In this document: positions 53,794 to 62,242 of the stretch, piece by piece | Layout: each line of letters starts with the position of its first letter | Numbering within the stretch: position 1 is the first letter of the stretch | Assembly: GCA_024698075.1 (NCBI GenBank) | Contig: JAILRP010000093.1 | Span: 1-64,000, forward strand | DNA: 64,000 nucleotides | DNA from: Lachnospiraceae bacterium | GTDB lineage: Bacteria; Bacillota; Clostridia; Lachnospirales; Lachnospiraceae | Reading direction: 5' to 3' | Program-made: the position numbers and the translations under genes | Notes under the pieces: generated by a model | What the model was told of the DNA's origin: nothing | What the model saw: the letters and a program-made list of their open reading frames with translations, nothing else | Databases searched by the model: none

Positions 53794-55074
53794 ATGGATA
53801 ACAGAAAATATACAAAGGCAATATTCATACTGACTGCGGTATTTCATAATATCGCATTCCATGAATACGGGCTCGACTGCCTTTCGGAACACGGATATGA
53901 GGTAGAGGTCTGGATAGTCGGCGGATATGACAAAAGGACAAAGTGGGATGTCTATGATAAGGACTGCGATCTCTGTAAAGTGGTGCATGTAGGGAAGTTC
54001 TGCAAATATGAGCAGATGGTGGAGGAAAACAGTAAGGACACCATTTTCATATTGGCAACGCTTACCGACAGGGCACTCCTGTATCCGATATGCAGATATG
54101 ACTGCGCATATTTCGTGATGGGAAACCGTGTCAAGATACCGTCAGACCCCAGCTTTCAGTATGACCGTTCCGTTAAGGAGACTTTTTCCGAGAAAGTTCA
54201 GGACTGGCTCCAAAGATATAGTGGCAGGATGCTGCAGTTTCCTTATATATGGGTCAAAAAGACCCTGATAGGAAGGGAGAACAGAAGCTACATTGCGTCA
54301 CATACGGAAGACCTGACGGACAGCTGCCGGCCGAAAGCCGTATTCGTGACAAATGAGGTTGCGAAAAATGCGATGATCTCTGCCGGGCAGAAGGTCGTTG
54401 AAAAATGCAATGTCATCTATTCGAACAGCAGGGCATACAGCGACTACCTTGATGAAGAAGAAAAGGGCGGGGATATTTCGGAGGATTTCATACTCTGCGC
54501 CAACAGCGGACTGGGTTTTTACGGAGTCGGCGTATATAAATGCTATACGGTCGAGCCTATCTACCAGCCTGAGGAAAATGCAAAATATTTAAAGCAGATC
54601 GAAACGATGCTTGACAGGCTTGAGGATCATTACGGTATTCCTGCCGTAATAGCGAACCATCCGCGGTGCGATCTTCGTGGCTATGATTATGGCGGAAGGC
54701 AGATCATAAACGGCAAAACCTGTGAACTGTCAAAGAAATGCAAAGTGTTTGTAACGGCGATCACCAGCGCGATAGCATATCCGGTGTTCTATAACAAGGA
54801 TATCCTGTTCTTCTATAATGACTGCATCAAGAATACGTCCACTTCATGGGGATCGGGATATGTTCCGCTGATGAAGACGCTGGGGCTTACCGGGCTCAAT
54901 CTCGATGAAGAAAAAATGATCAGCAGGCCATGGGAATATGTAACAAAGCTTGATCCGGCGATAAGGGAGAAATACCTTGAAGAATACCATTATGAGCGGG
55001 GCCGGATAAACAAAAGATTCGGAGAAGTCCTTTATGACGCCGCCGAGGCCGTTCAGAAGGAGCAGATGATATGA
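53794..55074 (+). CDS. Unrecognised protein, predicted GT-B-like; paralogue of 39864-41114
   Basis: A 426-residue soluble protein related to the product of 39864. Shared features in the same order: an N-terminal GYEVEVW, LEDHYGIPAVIANHP, YGGRQIINGKTCELSK, VFVTAITSAIAYPVFY and LDPAIREKYLEEY. The HP strand followed by a Thr/Ser-rich loop before the PVFY segment is consistent with a GT-B donor site. It has no membrane helices. It follows LegC and overlaps the M28-like gene, so a glycosyltransferase for a nonulosonate is plausible but unproven. Confidence 0.6.
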   Translation: MDNRKYTKAIFILTAVFHNIAFHEYGLDCLSEHGYEVEVWIVGGYDKRTKWDVYDKDCDLCKVVHVGKFCKYEQMVEENSKDTIFILATLTDRALLYPICRYDCAYFVMGNRVKIPSDPSFQYDRSVKETFSEKVQDWLQRYSGRMLQFPYIWVKKTLIGRENRSYIASHTEDLTDSCRPKAVFVTNEVAKNAMISAGQKVVEKCNVIYSNSRAYSDYLDEEEKGGDISEDFILCANSGLGFYGVGVYKCYTVEPIYQPEENAKYLKQIETMLDRLEDHYGIPAVIANHPRCDLRGYDYGGRQIINGKTCELSKKCKVFVTAITSAIAYPVFYNKDILFFYNDCIKNTSTSWGSGYVPLMKTLGLTGLNLDEEKMISRPWEYVTKLDPAIREKYLEEYHYERGRINKRFGEVLYDAAEAVQKEQMI

Positions 55075-56396
55075 GTGGAACAGTAAATGATGGACGCGAT
55101 ATCGGCAGGGAAATGTATGACCTTGCCGGAAAGATATTTCCGATATGCCGCAGCATTACCGGCAACGGTGTCCGGGAAACGTTCAGGATACTTGACGAAT
55201 ACATAGCAGAGGATGGAATACGGTTCAACATCGTTGAGGTGCCGTCAGGAACAAAGGTCCTTGACTGGACCGTACCCAAGGAATGGGCGATAAGAGCCGC
55301 ATACATCGAGGATGAGGGCGGAAACAGGATCATTGACATGAACGATAACAATCTTCATGTCCTCGGTTATTCCATTCCGGTAGATAAATGGGTGACGCTT
55401 GATGAGCTGAAGGAGTGCGTCTATACGCAGCCGGACCAGCCGGATGTCATCCCTTATGTCACGTCCTATTACAAGGAACGTTACGGCTTCTGCATGAGCC
55501 AGAGGCAGCTTGATTCGCTGCCTGAAGGGAAATACCATCTGTACATAGACAGCAGCCTGTTTGACGGAAGCCTCACGTATGCCGAGGCGGTCATTCCGGG
55601 AGAGACTGATGAGGAGCTCATGATCACGAGCTACAGCTGCCATCCTTCGATGGCAAATGATGAGTGCTCGGGCATGGTGGTCGTTCCCGCTCTCATAAGA
55701 TATGTGCAGTCAATGAAAAACCGCAGGTATACATACAGGTTCCTGCTGAACCCGGAAACGATCGGCGCCCTTACATACTTAAGCTTTAACATGGACCATC
55801 TTAAGGCAAAGCTTAAGGCGGGAGTCGTATTCTCATGCGTCGGGGATGACAGGGATTATTCGATAATCCATACGAGGTACGGAAATACTCTTGCCGACAG
55901 GTCCCTGACAAGCGTGATAAGAGGCAGGGAGCATTATTCGGAATATACATTCCGGGACCGCGGATCCGATGAGAGACAGTATAATGCGCCGGGCATTGAC
56001 CTTCCGGTCGTAAGCTTCTGCAGGACCAAGCATGATGTTTTTCCGGAATATCACACATCCGCGGACAATATGGACATGATAAGCCCCGAAGGACTGTATG
56101 GCACATATGAGGTGATGGTTCAGTGGATACAGTGCATGGAGGCAAACGGAAAGTATAAGATAACGGTCCTCGGAGAGCCGCAGCTCGGAAAGAGAGGGCT
56201 GTATCCTACGGTTGCCCAGAAGACCAATTATGACGGGATAATGGTCATGAGAGATATTATCGCTTATGCGGACGGAACGAACGATCTTTTTGACCTGAGT
56301 GCTATCACAGGCGTGCCGCCGTATGAGATGCTGCCCATTATAAAGAGCCTTACCGAAAACGGGCTTATGACAGCAGAAGAGATGGTAAATATATGA
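55071..56396 (+). CDS. DUF4910 M28-like zinc hydrolase
   Basis: A 441-residue protein of the DUF4910 aminopeptidase-like family. Seen: SCHPSMANDECSG near 187-199, NPETIGALTYL, DERQYNAPGIDLPVV and PEYHTSADNMD, which line up with the His, Asp, Glu, Asp and His zinc-binding segments of M28 peptidases. A winged-helix-like end of about 70 residues follows. It has no signal peptide, so its substrate is cytoplasmic. Because it is translationally coupled to an acyl ligase, ACP and N-acyltransferase, removal of an N-acyl group is the favoured role. Confidence 0.78.
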   Translation: MSGTVNDGRDIGREMYDLAGKIFPICRSITGNGVRETFRILDEYIAEDGIRFNIVEVPSGTKVLDWTVPKEWAIRAAYIEDEGGNRIIDMNDNNLHVLGYSIPVDKWVTLDELKECVYTQPDQPDVIPYVTSYYKERYGFCMSQRQLDSLPEGKYHLYIDSSLFDGSLTYAEAVIPGETDEELMITSYSCHPSMANDECSGMVVVPALIRYVQSMKNRRYTYRFLLNPETIGALTYLSFNMDHLKAKLKAGVVFSCVGDDRDYSIIHTRYGNTLADRSLTSVIRGREHYSEYTFRDRGSDERQYNAPGIDLPVVSFCRTKHDVFPEYHTSADNMDMISPEGLYGTYEVMVQWIQCMEANGKYKITVLGEPQLGKRGLYPTVAQKTNYDGIMVMRDIIAYADGTNDLFDLSAITGVPPYEMLPIIKSLTENGLMTAEEMVNI

Positions 56397-57790
56397 TGAC
56401 ATTCGCCGAGAGGATAAAGGAGAGCATAAAAGACAGGGAATATGTCTGTGACGCAAGGGACGGAAGCCGGCTTACGTACAGGGAAGTGTGGAAGCGCGCG
56501 CTTTCTCTTTCCGCGGATCTTAAGCGGAAGGAGAGTGACAGCTTTGTTGTCATTATGGAAAACGGGCTAGATCTTTTCCTGCTGTACCATGCGGCAATGC
56601 TTTCGAACATGACGATCATTCCGATCGACCCTCAGAAATCACAGGCCGAGATTGACCACATTCTGTCTGAAAATCCCGGAAAGCCGGTGATCCGTAGCCT
56701 TGAAGATATTTCCGGGGAAATGCGTGACATGTCTGATGATGAGCTTTTTGCGGCGATCGACCGCATCGACATGGAAAAGGACTATATGGTCACGTATACA
56801 TCCGGAAGCACAGGATTTCCGAAGGGCGTACGGCATAGGCTCCAGAGCCTCCTTCACGCTGGCGATTCGTTCGGGGAGGCCGTTGGGCTCGGACCGGATG
56901 ACAGTATGTGCCATGTAATGCCGATGACATACATGGCCGGAATACTGAATACGATCCTTATGCCTATGATCAGGGGAAGCAGGATAGTCATAATGCCGAG
57001 ATTTGATGTGATGTCTGCGATCCGGTTCTGGAAAACGGCCGAAACGTATGGGGTGAACTCATTCTGGCTGTCCCCGACCATGCTGAACATACTGATGACG
57101 GTGGACCGCCGGGGAGAAGGAAGAAAGTACCTGTCGGGTACGGATACCAAGTTCTTTATCGGGACCGCACCGCTGTTTGAAACCTTAAGGTCAAGATTTG
57201 AGGCCATGTATGATGTGAAGCTGCTTCAGAGTTACGGACTGTCGGAAACGCTTTTTCTCTCTACCGAGATACCCGGGAAGGACAGTCCGGCATCTTCGGT
57301 AGGATATCTGCTTCCGGAGGTTGACCTTCGGCTTAGCGATGACGGTGAGATACTGATCGGCGTTCCCTGGATGTTTCGGGGCTACACCAATGATGATACG
57401 GATTCATATTTTATCGGGGACTATTATAAGACCGGAGACCTCGGAAAATGCGAAAACGGCATCATGTCGATAACGGGAAGGCTTAAGGACCTCATAATCA
57501 AGGGCGGCATGAACATAAGCCCCAAGCTCATAGAAGACTGCATGCTGAAAAACACCGAAGTCGATGAGTGTGCAGTGGCGGGAGTTACGGTCGACGATGA
57601 AGAGAGGATAATATGCTGGTATTCATGCCCTGATGAAAGAGTTCCCGATGAACCTTCCGTGAACAGGGCTATAGAAAAAGAACTGGGAAAACACTGCTGC
57701 GTTGACATATTTGAAAGGATAGCGTCAATACCGAAAAACATAAACGGAAAAGCCGATAAGAAGAAACTCGTCCGGGAATACGGAACGTGA
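56393..57790 (+). CDS. ANL-superfamily AMP-dependent acyl ligase
   Basis: A 465-residue adenylating enzyme. Seen: P-loop YTSGSTGFPKG at 135-145, SYGLSET, YYKTGDLGKCENGIMSITGR split near 340-360, and a C-terminal NGKADKKKL lysine. The next gene but 34 bases is an ACP, which is the likely acceptor of the acyl group. ATG 56393 overlaps the upstream TGA. It is shorter than the ligase at 21276 but equivalent in role. The acid it selects is unknown. Confidence 0.88.
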   Translation: MMTFAERIKESIKDREYVCDARDGSRLTYREVWKRALSLSADLKRKESDSFVVIMENGLDLFLLYHAAMLSNMTIIPIDPQKSQAEIDHILSENPGKPVIRSLEDISGEMRDMSDDELFAAIDRIDMEKDYMVTYTSGSTGFPKGVRHRLQSLLHAGDSFGEAVGLGPDDSMCHVMPMTYMAGILNTILMPMIRGSRIVIMPRFDVMSAIRFWKTAETYGVNSFWLSPTMLNILMTVDRRGEGRKYLSGTDTKFFIGTAPLFETLRSRFEAMYDVKLLQSYGLSETLFLSTEIPGKDSPASSVGYLLPEVDLRLSDDGEILIGVPWMFRGYTNDDTDSYFIGDYYKTGDLGKCENGIMSITGRLKDLIIKGGMNISPKLIEDCMLKNTEVDECAVAGVTVDDEERIICWYSCPDERVPDEPSVNRAIEKELGKHCCVDIFERIASIPKNINGKADKKKLVREYGT

Positions 57791-57824
57791 AAATGGCTTT
57801 TCAATGATCAGGGAGGAATACTTG

Positions 57825-58076
57825 ATGAAGAATGATATTATGGAATGGATCATTAAATGGTTTACGGAGCATTCAAATGCCGAGGAGAGCGATATCAGGC
57901 AGCACCTTAACGTAAACTATCTGGACATGGGATATATTGATTCATTTGAGTTCATCACATTTATGGGTGATATAGAAGATAAGTTCGGCGTGCAGTTTGC
58001 AAACGATCAGTTTGAGGACCGGAGCTTTTCCACCATTGAAGGGATGGCAAAGATCATTGAGGGCCTGATGAAATGA
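57825..58076 (+). CDS. Acyl carrier protein
   Basis: An 83-residue carrier protein with phosphopantetheine serine S40 in LDMGYIDSFEF. The motif is IDSFEF in place of the common DSLxxV. ATG 57825 is chosen because GGGAGG lies eight bases upstream, which removes seven residues from the earlier ATG at 57804. Its stop overlaps the acyltransferase start as ATGA. It likely carries the acyl group from the ligase to that transferase. Confidence 0.9.
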   Translation: MKNDIMEWIIKWFTEHSNAEESDIRQHLNVNYLDMGYIDSFEFITFMGDIEDKFGVQFANDQFEDRSFSTIEGMAKIIEGLMK

Positions 58077-58840
58077 AGTTCGATTACACGAGGGAGGATG
58101 TCCTTGCCTGCTTAAGGAAGATCGGAGTATTGAGCGGCGATAATCTGTTCCTTCATACCAATATAGGTTTTTTCGGCAGGATGGAAAAAGTAAGCTCGGC
58201 GGATGAGCTGTGCGAAGGTATCTACTCGGCGCTGAAAGAAGCCGTGACACCGGAAGGTACGGTTGTGCTTCCTACATTTTCAGCCTCTTTTTTTCACAAT
58301 GAGATATATGATCCGGCAGTCTCTTCCACCGACTGCGGACTGCTGTCGGAATACGCCCTGAAACAGAGCGACACGATAAGATCTTACGATCCTAATTTTT
58401 CCGTGACGGCATGGGGGAGGCTTGCAGAGGAATATACGAAATGTCCCGCCCATGAGTCATTCGGAAAAGGATCGTTCTGGGACAGGTTTCTTGAAAGCGG
58501 CGGAAAGCTTGTTTGCATGAACTATGACTGCGGTTCAACATTTGTCCACTTCGCGGAACGGATGTGCTCTGTCCCATACAGATACAACAAAGCGTTCAAC
58601 GGGACCATCCGGCTTCCCGACGGGACTCTTTTAAGGGACTATGCGGTCCATTATGTGTTTGAAGGGGAAAAGGACTATCCCACTTTTGACAGGCTCGACA
58701 GAAAGTGCAGGGAAAGAGGCATATGCCACACGGCAGACCTGGGAAGGGGAACCGTCCTGGCGATCGATATAAAACAGTATTATGCCCTGATATGTGAATG
58801 CATAAAGGAATATCCGCGGTTCCTGACCGCAGGCGGATGA
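58073..58840 (+). CDS. AAC(3)-family N-acyltransferase
   Basis: A 255-residue member of the aminoglycoside 3-N-acetyltransferase fold. Seen: LFLHTNIGFFGRM near 26-38, GTVVLPTFS near 62-70, DPNFSVTAWG near 103-112 in the usual active-site region, and HESFGKGSFWDRF. Known members acylate an amino group with acetyl-CoA. Translational coupling to a ligase and ACP suggests an acyl-ACP donor and an amino-sugar acceptor. Drug resistance is unlikely in this context. Confidence 0.82.
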   Translation: MKFDYTREDVLACLRKIGVLSGDNLFLHTNIGFFGRMEKVSSADELCEGIYSALKEAVTPEGTVVLPTFSASFFHNEIYDPAVSSTDCGLLSEYALKQSDTIRSYDPNFSVTAWGRLAEEYTKCPAHESFGKGSFWDRFLESGGKLVCMNYDCGSTFVHFAERMCSVPYRYNKAFNGTIRLPDGTLLRDYAVHYVFEGEKDYPTFDRLDRKCRERGICHTADLGRGTVLAIDIKQYYALICECIKEYPRFLTAGG

Positions 58841-58886
58841 ATACGTAAATACGGCAATATATTTACAGTAAAAAAGGAGATAGCAG

Positions 58887-59573
58887 ATGTTACAGGAACA
58901 GACAGAAAGATGGAGCAAAGCATATACCCACATGACAAGAATGGCATATCCCGCTGAATATGTCATCAGGATGTTTCGAGGCAATTACCCCCGCCTTAAC
59001 TTATGTGATAAGGGATATGAGGGAAAATCCATACTTGATATCGGATGCGGCGACGGCAGGCATCTGTGCTTCTTTGATTCGATAGGATTTTCAAAGGTCT
59101 GCGGTACGGAAATATCGCAGGAGATAGTGGATACGACAAAGAAGAGGATGGATGAGCTCGGAATAGATACCGATATCAGGGTCGGCGTAAATAACGCACT
59201 CGGGTTCGAAGACAGCTCCTTTGATTATCTCCTGTCATGGAACGTATGTTATTATCTGGATGATGAAATGGATTTTTCGTCCCATGTAAAGGAATATGCC
59301 AGGGTGCTGAAAAAGGATGGCATCATGGTATTTTCCATTCCGTTCAAGGACTGCTTCGTATATAAGGACGGCATTGAGAAAGACGGATTCATGACCATAA
59401 CCAATGACTGGTTCGGAACGAGGAACGGATCGGTGCAGAAGATATTCCAGGATGAGGCAGATATAGAAAAGGAATTCGGAACATATTTTAAGGATTTCGT
59501 TTTCGGAACGATAACGGATGACTGCTTCGGCCTTGATTACAGATGGTATATTGGATACTGCAGGAAGAAATGA
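58887..59573 (+). CDS. Class I SAM-dependent methyltransferase
   Basis: A 228-residue methyltransferase. Seen: ILDIGCGDGRHL near 50-61 as the SAM-binding motif I, GTEISQEIV as motif II, and DYLLSWNVCYYL as post-motif. It starts with a good AAGGAG eight bases before ATG 58887. It could methylate an oxygen or nitrogen on the sugar or the acyl group. Its stop overlaps the PseC start by one base. Confidence 0.85.
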   Translation: MLQEQTERWSKAYTHMTRMAYPAEYVIRMFRGNYPRLNLCDKGYEGKSILDIGCGDGRHLCFFDSIGFSKVCGTEISQEIVDTTKKRMDELGIDTDIRVGVNNALGFEDSSFDYLLSWNVCYYLDDEMDFSSHVKEYARVLKKDGIMVFSIPFKDCFVYKDGIEKDGFMTITNDWFGTRNGSVQKIFQDEADIEKEFGTYFKDFVFGTITDDCFGLDYRWYIGYCRKK

Positions 59574-60784
59574 TGGGTGAGAAAATGGAAAAACCTGCTA
59601 TAGCCGGCGGTGTGCCGGTAAGGGACGAGATGATATATTACGGCAGACAGTGCATCGAAGAGGATGATATCAGGGCTGTCGCCGAAACGCTCGCAAGTCC
59701 TCTCATTACATGCGGCCCGAAGGTCGATGAACTTGAGAAGAAGCTCTGCGGGATCACCGGTGCGAAATATGCCGTTGCGGTCAGCAACGGTACGGCAGCG
59801 CTCCATGTCGCATGCCTTGCCGCCGGAATCGGCCCGGGGGATGAAGTGATAACGACGCCGATGACTTTTGCGGCATCGGCCAACTGCGCATTCTACTGCG
59901 GTGCCCGTCCGGTCTTTGCCGACATCGATCCCGAGACATACAACATCAGCCCCGAAAGCATCAAGGAGCATATAACTGACCGTACGAAGGCCGTGGTCGC
60001 TGTTGACTATACCGGTCAGGCAGTTGAGCATGAAAAGATCAGAAAGATATGCGACGAGTACCATCTCGTGTTCATAGAGGATGCCGCACATGCGATAGGA
60101 ACGAAGTATAACGGAAAACCCGTGGGATCGCTGGCGGACATTACGACATTTTCGTTCCATCCGGTCAAGACGGTGACGAGCGGTGAAGGCGGCGCAGTGA
60201 CTACGAACGATCCGGGCCTCTACCGCAGGGCGGTCCTGGCGCATACGCACGGCATAACACACAGCGCGGAGGAGATGCACGAGAAAGATCCGGAGGGGTC
60301 ATGGTATTATGAGATGGTCTCGCTCGGCTACAACTACAGGATGACAGATTTTCAGGCCGCGCTCCTCATAAGCCAGCTCGGAAAGCTTGAAAAGTTCTCG
60401 CGGCGCAGGAAAGAGATCGTGGCAAGGTATGACAGAGAGTTTGCAGACGTACCCGGGATCATCGTACAGAAGGAGATCCCGCAGTCTGATACGACGCGTC
60501 ACCTTTATATCATAAGGCTCGACCTTGAGAAGCTTACGTGCACGAGGCGTGAATTCTTCGATGCGATGAGTGCGGAAAACGTACAGTGCCAGGTGCATTA
60601 TATTCCCGTATACTTTTTCCCGTTCTACAAAAACAGGGGCTATGAGCGCGGGCTCTGCCCGGTCGCGGAGGAAGTTTACCGGGGCATCATGAGCATTCCG
60701 CTGTATCCGCTCATGACTGATAAGGATGTTGATGACACCGTCTGCGCGGTCAAAAAGCTTGCATCATATTACTTAAAGAAATAG
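59573..60784 (+). CDS. pseC: PseC-type aminotransferase
   Basis: A 403-residue DegT-family enzyme expected to make UDP-4-amino-4,6-dideoxy-N-acetyl-L-altrosamine for pseudaminic acid. Seen: YYGRQCIEEDDIRAVAE near 22-38, ITCGPKVDELE, FIEDAAHAIG with D170, and lysine K199 in FSFHPVKTVTSGEGG, all usual in PseC. ATG 59573 is preferred over 59570 and 59585, which are also in frame. PseB, which makes its substrate, is not seen in the window and may be downstream. Confidence 0.87.
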   Translation: MGEKMEKPAIAGGVPVRDEMIYYGRQCIEEDDIRAVAETLASPLITCGPKVDELEKKLCGITGAKYAVAVSNGTAALHVACLAAGIGPGDEVITTPMTFAASANCAFYCGARPVFADIDPETYNISPESIKEHITDRTKAVVAVDYTGQAVEHEKIRKICDEYHLVFIEDAAHAIGTKYNGKPVGSLADITTFSFHPVKTVTSGEGGAVTTNDPGLYRRAVLAHTHGITHSAEEMHEKDPEGSWYYEMVSLGYNYRMTDFQAALLISQLGKLEKFSRRRKEIVARYDREFADVPGIIVQKEIPQSDTTRHLYIIRLDLEKLTCTRREFFDAMSAENVQCQVHYIPVYFFPFYKNRGYERGLCPVAEEVYRGIMSIPLYPLMTDKDVDDTVCAVKKLASYYLKK

Positions 60785-60816
60785 GATGCGGATTTTCACG
60801 AAAAGAGGAACAGAAA

Positions 60817-61548
60817 ATGATCCTGTCGGGACATCAGCCTAATTACTGGCCCTATCCGGGGCTCATCGGAAAAATATATATGTCGGACGTGTTCGTCTAT
60901 GTCACGAAGGTTCAGTTTGAAAAAAAGAGCTGGCAGAAGAGGAACAGGATAAGGACAAAGGATGCGTGGGACTATATCCAGGTCCCGGTCGAGACGAAGA
61001 ATAAGTTCGACCAGTTCATATGCGATGTTAAGATAAACAACAGCAGTGACTGGAGGAGCAAGACAGCACGCACGATCTCACTGCTTTACGGCAAGACCCC
61101 TTATTTTGGTGAGTATAAGGATTTTATAGAGGACCTTTATACGAGGGACTGGGATAACCTCTGCGATCTTGACATACATATCATGAACTGGCTGCTCGAC
61201 CTGCTCTCTGTCCCGACAAAGATCGTGTATGACCGTGACTATGAGTTCGAGGGAAAGAAGACGGACATGCTCGTCGACATGTGCAAAAAGACGGGATGCG
61301 ATACGTACCTGTCCAATTACGGAAGTTCCGCATATGTTGAGATAGAACGTTTTACCGATGCGGGACTGTCCCACCAATATATAGACTACAAGGGATGTGA
61401 GTACAGGCAGGCTTTTCCGGGGTTTGAAGGCGGACTGTCGATACTTGACATGCTGTGCTGCTTAGGTACGGAAGAGACTAGGAAGATAATAACCGACCGG
61501 AACAATTATTCGTTCAGTGAGCTGGACAGGGACCTGTATGAGCATTAA
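60817..61548 (+). CDS. WbqC-family protein
   Basis: A 243-residue cytoplasmic protein of the WbqC family. Seen: SGHQPNYWPYPGLIGKIYMSDVF split near 4-26, KSWQKRNRI near 42-50, and SNYGSSAYVE near the middle, which match the family core. WbqC proteins are common in O-antigen and sialic-type loci beside PseC or DegT genes; their biochemical role is not established. AGAGGAA precedes ATG 60817. Confidence 0.85.
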   Translation: MILSGHQPNYWPYPGLIGKIYMSDVFVYVTKVQFEKKSWQKRNRIRTKDAWDYIQVPVETKNKFDQFICDVKINNSSDWRSKTARTISLLYGKTPYFGEYKDFIEDLYTRDWDNLCDLDIHIMNWLLDLLSVPTKIVYDRDYEFEGKKTDMLVDMCKKTGCDTYLSNYGSSAYVEIERFTDAGLSHQYIDYKGCEYRQAFPGFEGGLSILDMLCCLGTEETRKIITDRNNYSFSELDRDLYEH

Positions 61549-62242
61549 GAAGAACATTGCGATCATTCCCGCCAGGGGCGGGAGCAAGCGTATACCGCAC
61601 AAGAACATAAGGGATTTTCTCGGTAAGCCGATAATAACCTATTCGATCTCTACAGCGCTTCGCTGTGGTTTTTTTGATGAGGTGATGGTTTCGACCGACA
61701 GCGAAGAGATCGCGGAAATTGCACGAAGTGCCGGAGCATCGGTGCCTTTCATGAGAAGCGCCGAGACTTCCGGGGACCATGCTACGACCGAGGATGTGAT
61801 CCTCGAGGTCCTGGGTGAATATAAAAAAGCCGGGCGTGAATTTGACTATGTTACGTGCATTTATCCCACCGCGGTGCTTACCACCCCGGAATCCGTAACG
61901 GAAGCGGTGCATGTCATGGAAGAAAACGAGCCGGCTGTCGTGCTGCCGCTCATCCGGTACTCGTATCCGCCGCAGCGCGCATTCATCATCAGGGAAGACG
62001 GCTCTGCCGCCTATGAGAATCCCGAGCACGCGCGCACAAGGTCACAGGATCTTGAGCCAATGTATCATGATGCGGGACAGTTTTACGTGTATAACGTAAA
62101 GAAGCTTGCCGCCACCATAGAGGACGACTATTATCCGATAATCGTGCCCGAGATGGACGCCCAGGACATAGACAACCTGTCTGACTGGGAGATGGCGGAG
62201 ATAAAATACAGACTGAAGGGATCGAAGAAACAGGATAAATGA
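61538..62242 (+). CDS. pseF: Pseudaminic acid cytidylyltransferase
   Basis: A 234-residue CMP-pseudaminate synthetase. Seen: IIPARGGSKRIPHKN near 9-23, a form with IPHKN usual in PseF, VMVSTDSEEIAEIA, CIYPTAVL and RSQDLEPMYHDAGQFY near 168-183, the last strongly PseF-like. ATG 61538 overlaps the WbqC gene by 11 bases. With PseC and PseG it marks a pseudaminic acid pathway continuing past the window edge. Confidence 0.9.
   Translation: MSIKKNIAIIPARGGSKRIPHKNIRDFLGKPIITYSISTALRCGFFDEVMVSTDSEEIAEIARSAGASVPFMRSAETSGDHATTEDVILEVLGEYKKAGREFDYVTCIYPTAVLTTPESVTEAVHVMEENEPAVVLPLIRYSYPPQRAFIIREDGSAAYENPEHARTRSQDLEPMYHDAGQFYVYNVKKLAATIEDDYYPIIVPEMDAQDIDNLSDWEMAEIKYRLKGSKKQDK

Noticed and set aside
58073..58840. 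An aminoglycoside resistance gene
   Set aside because: The fold is of the AAC(3) family, but coupling to an ACP and acyl ligase within a sugar operon points to amino-sugar acylation.
58841..58886. A promoter in the AT-rich gap before the methyltransferase gene
   Set aside because: No -35 and -10 pair with acceptable spacing could be found; the gene has a good ribosome binding site and fits within the operon.
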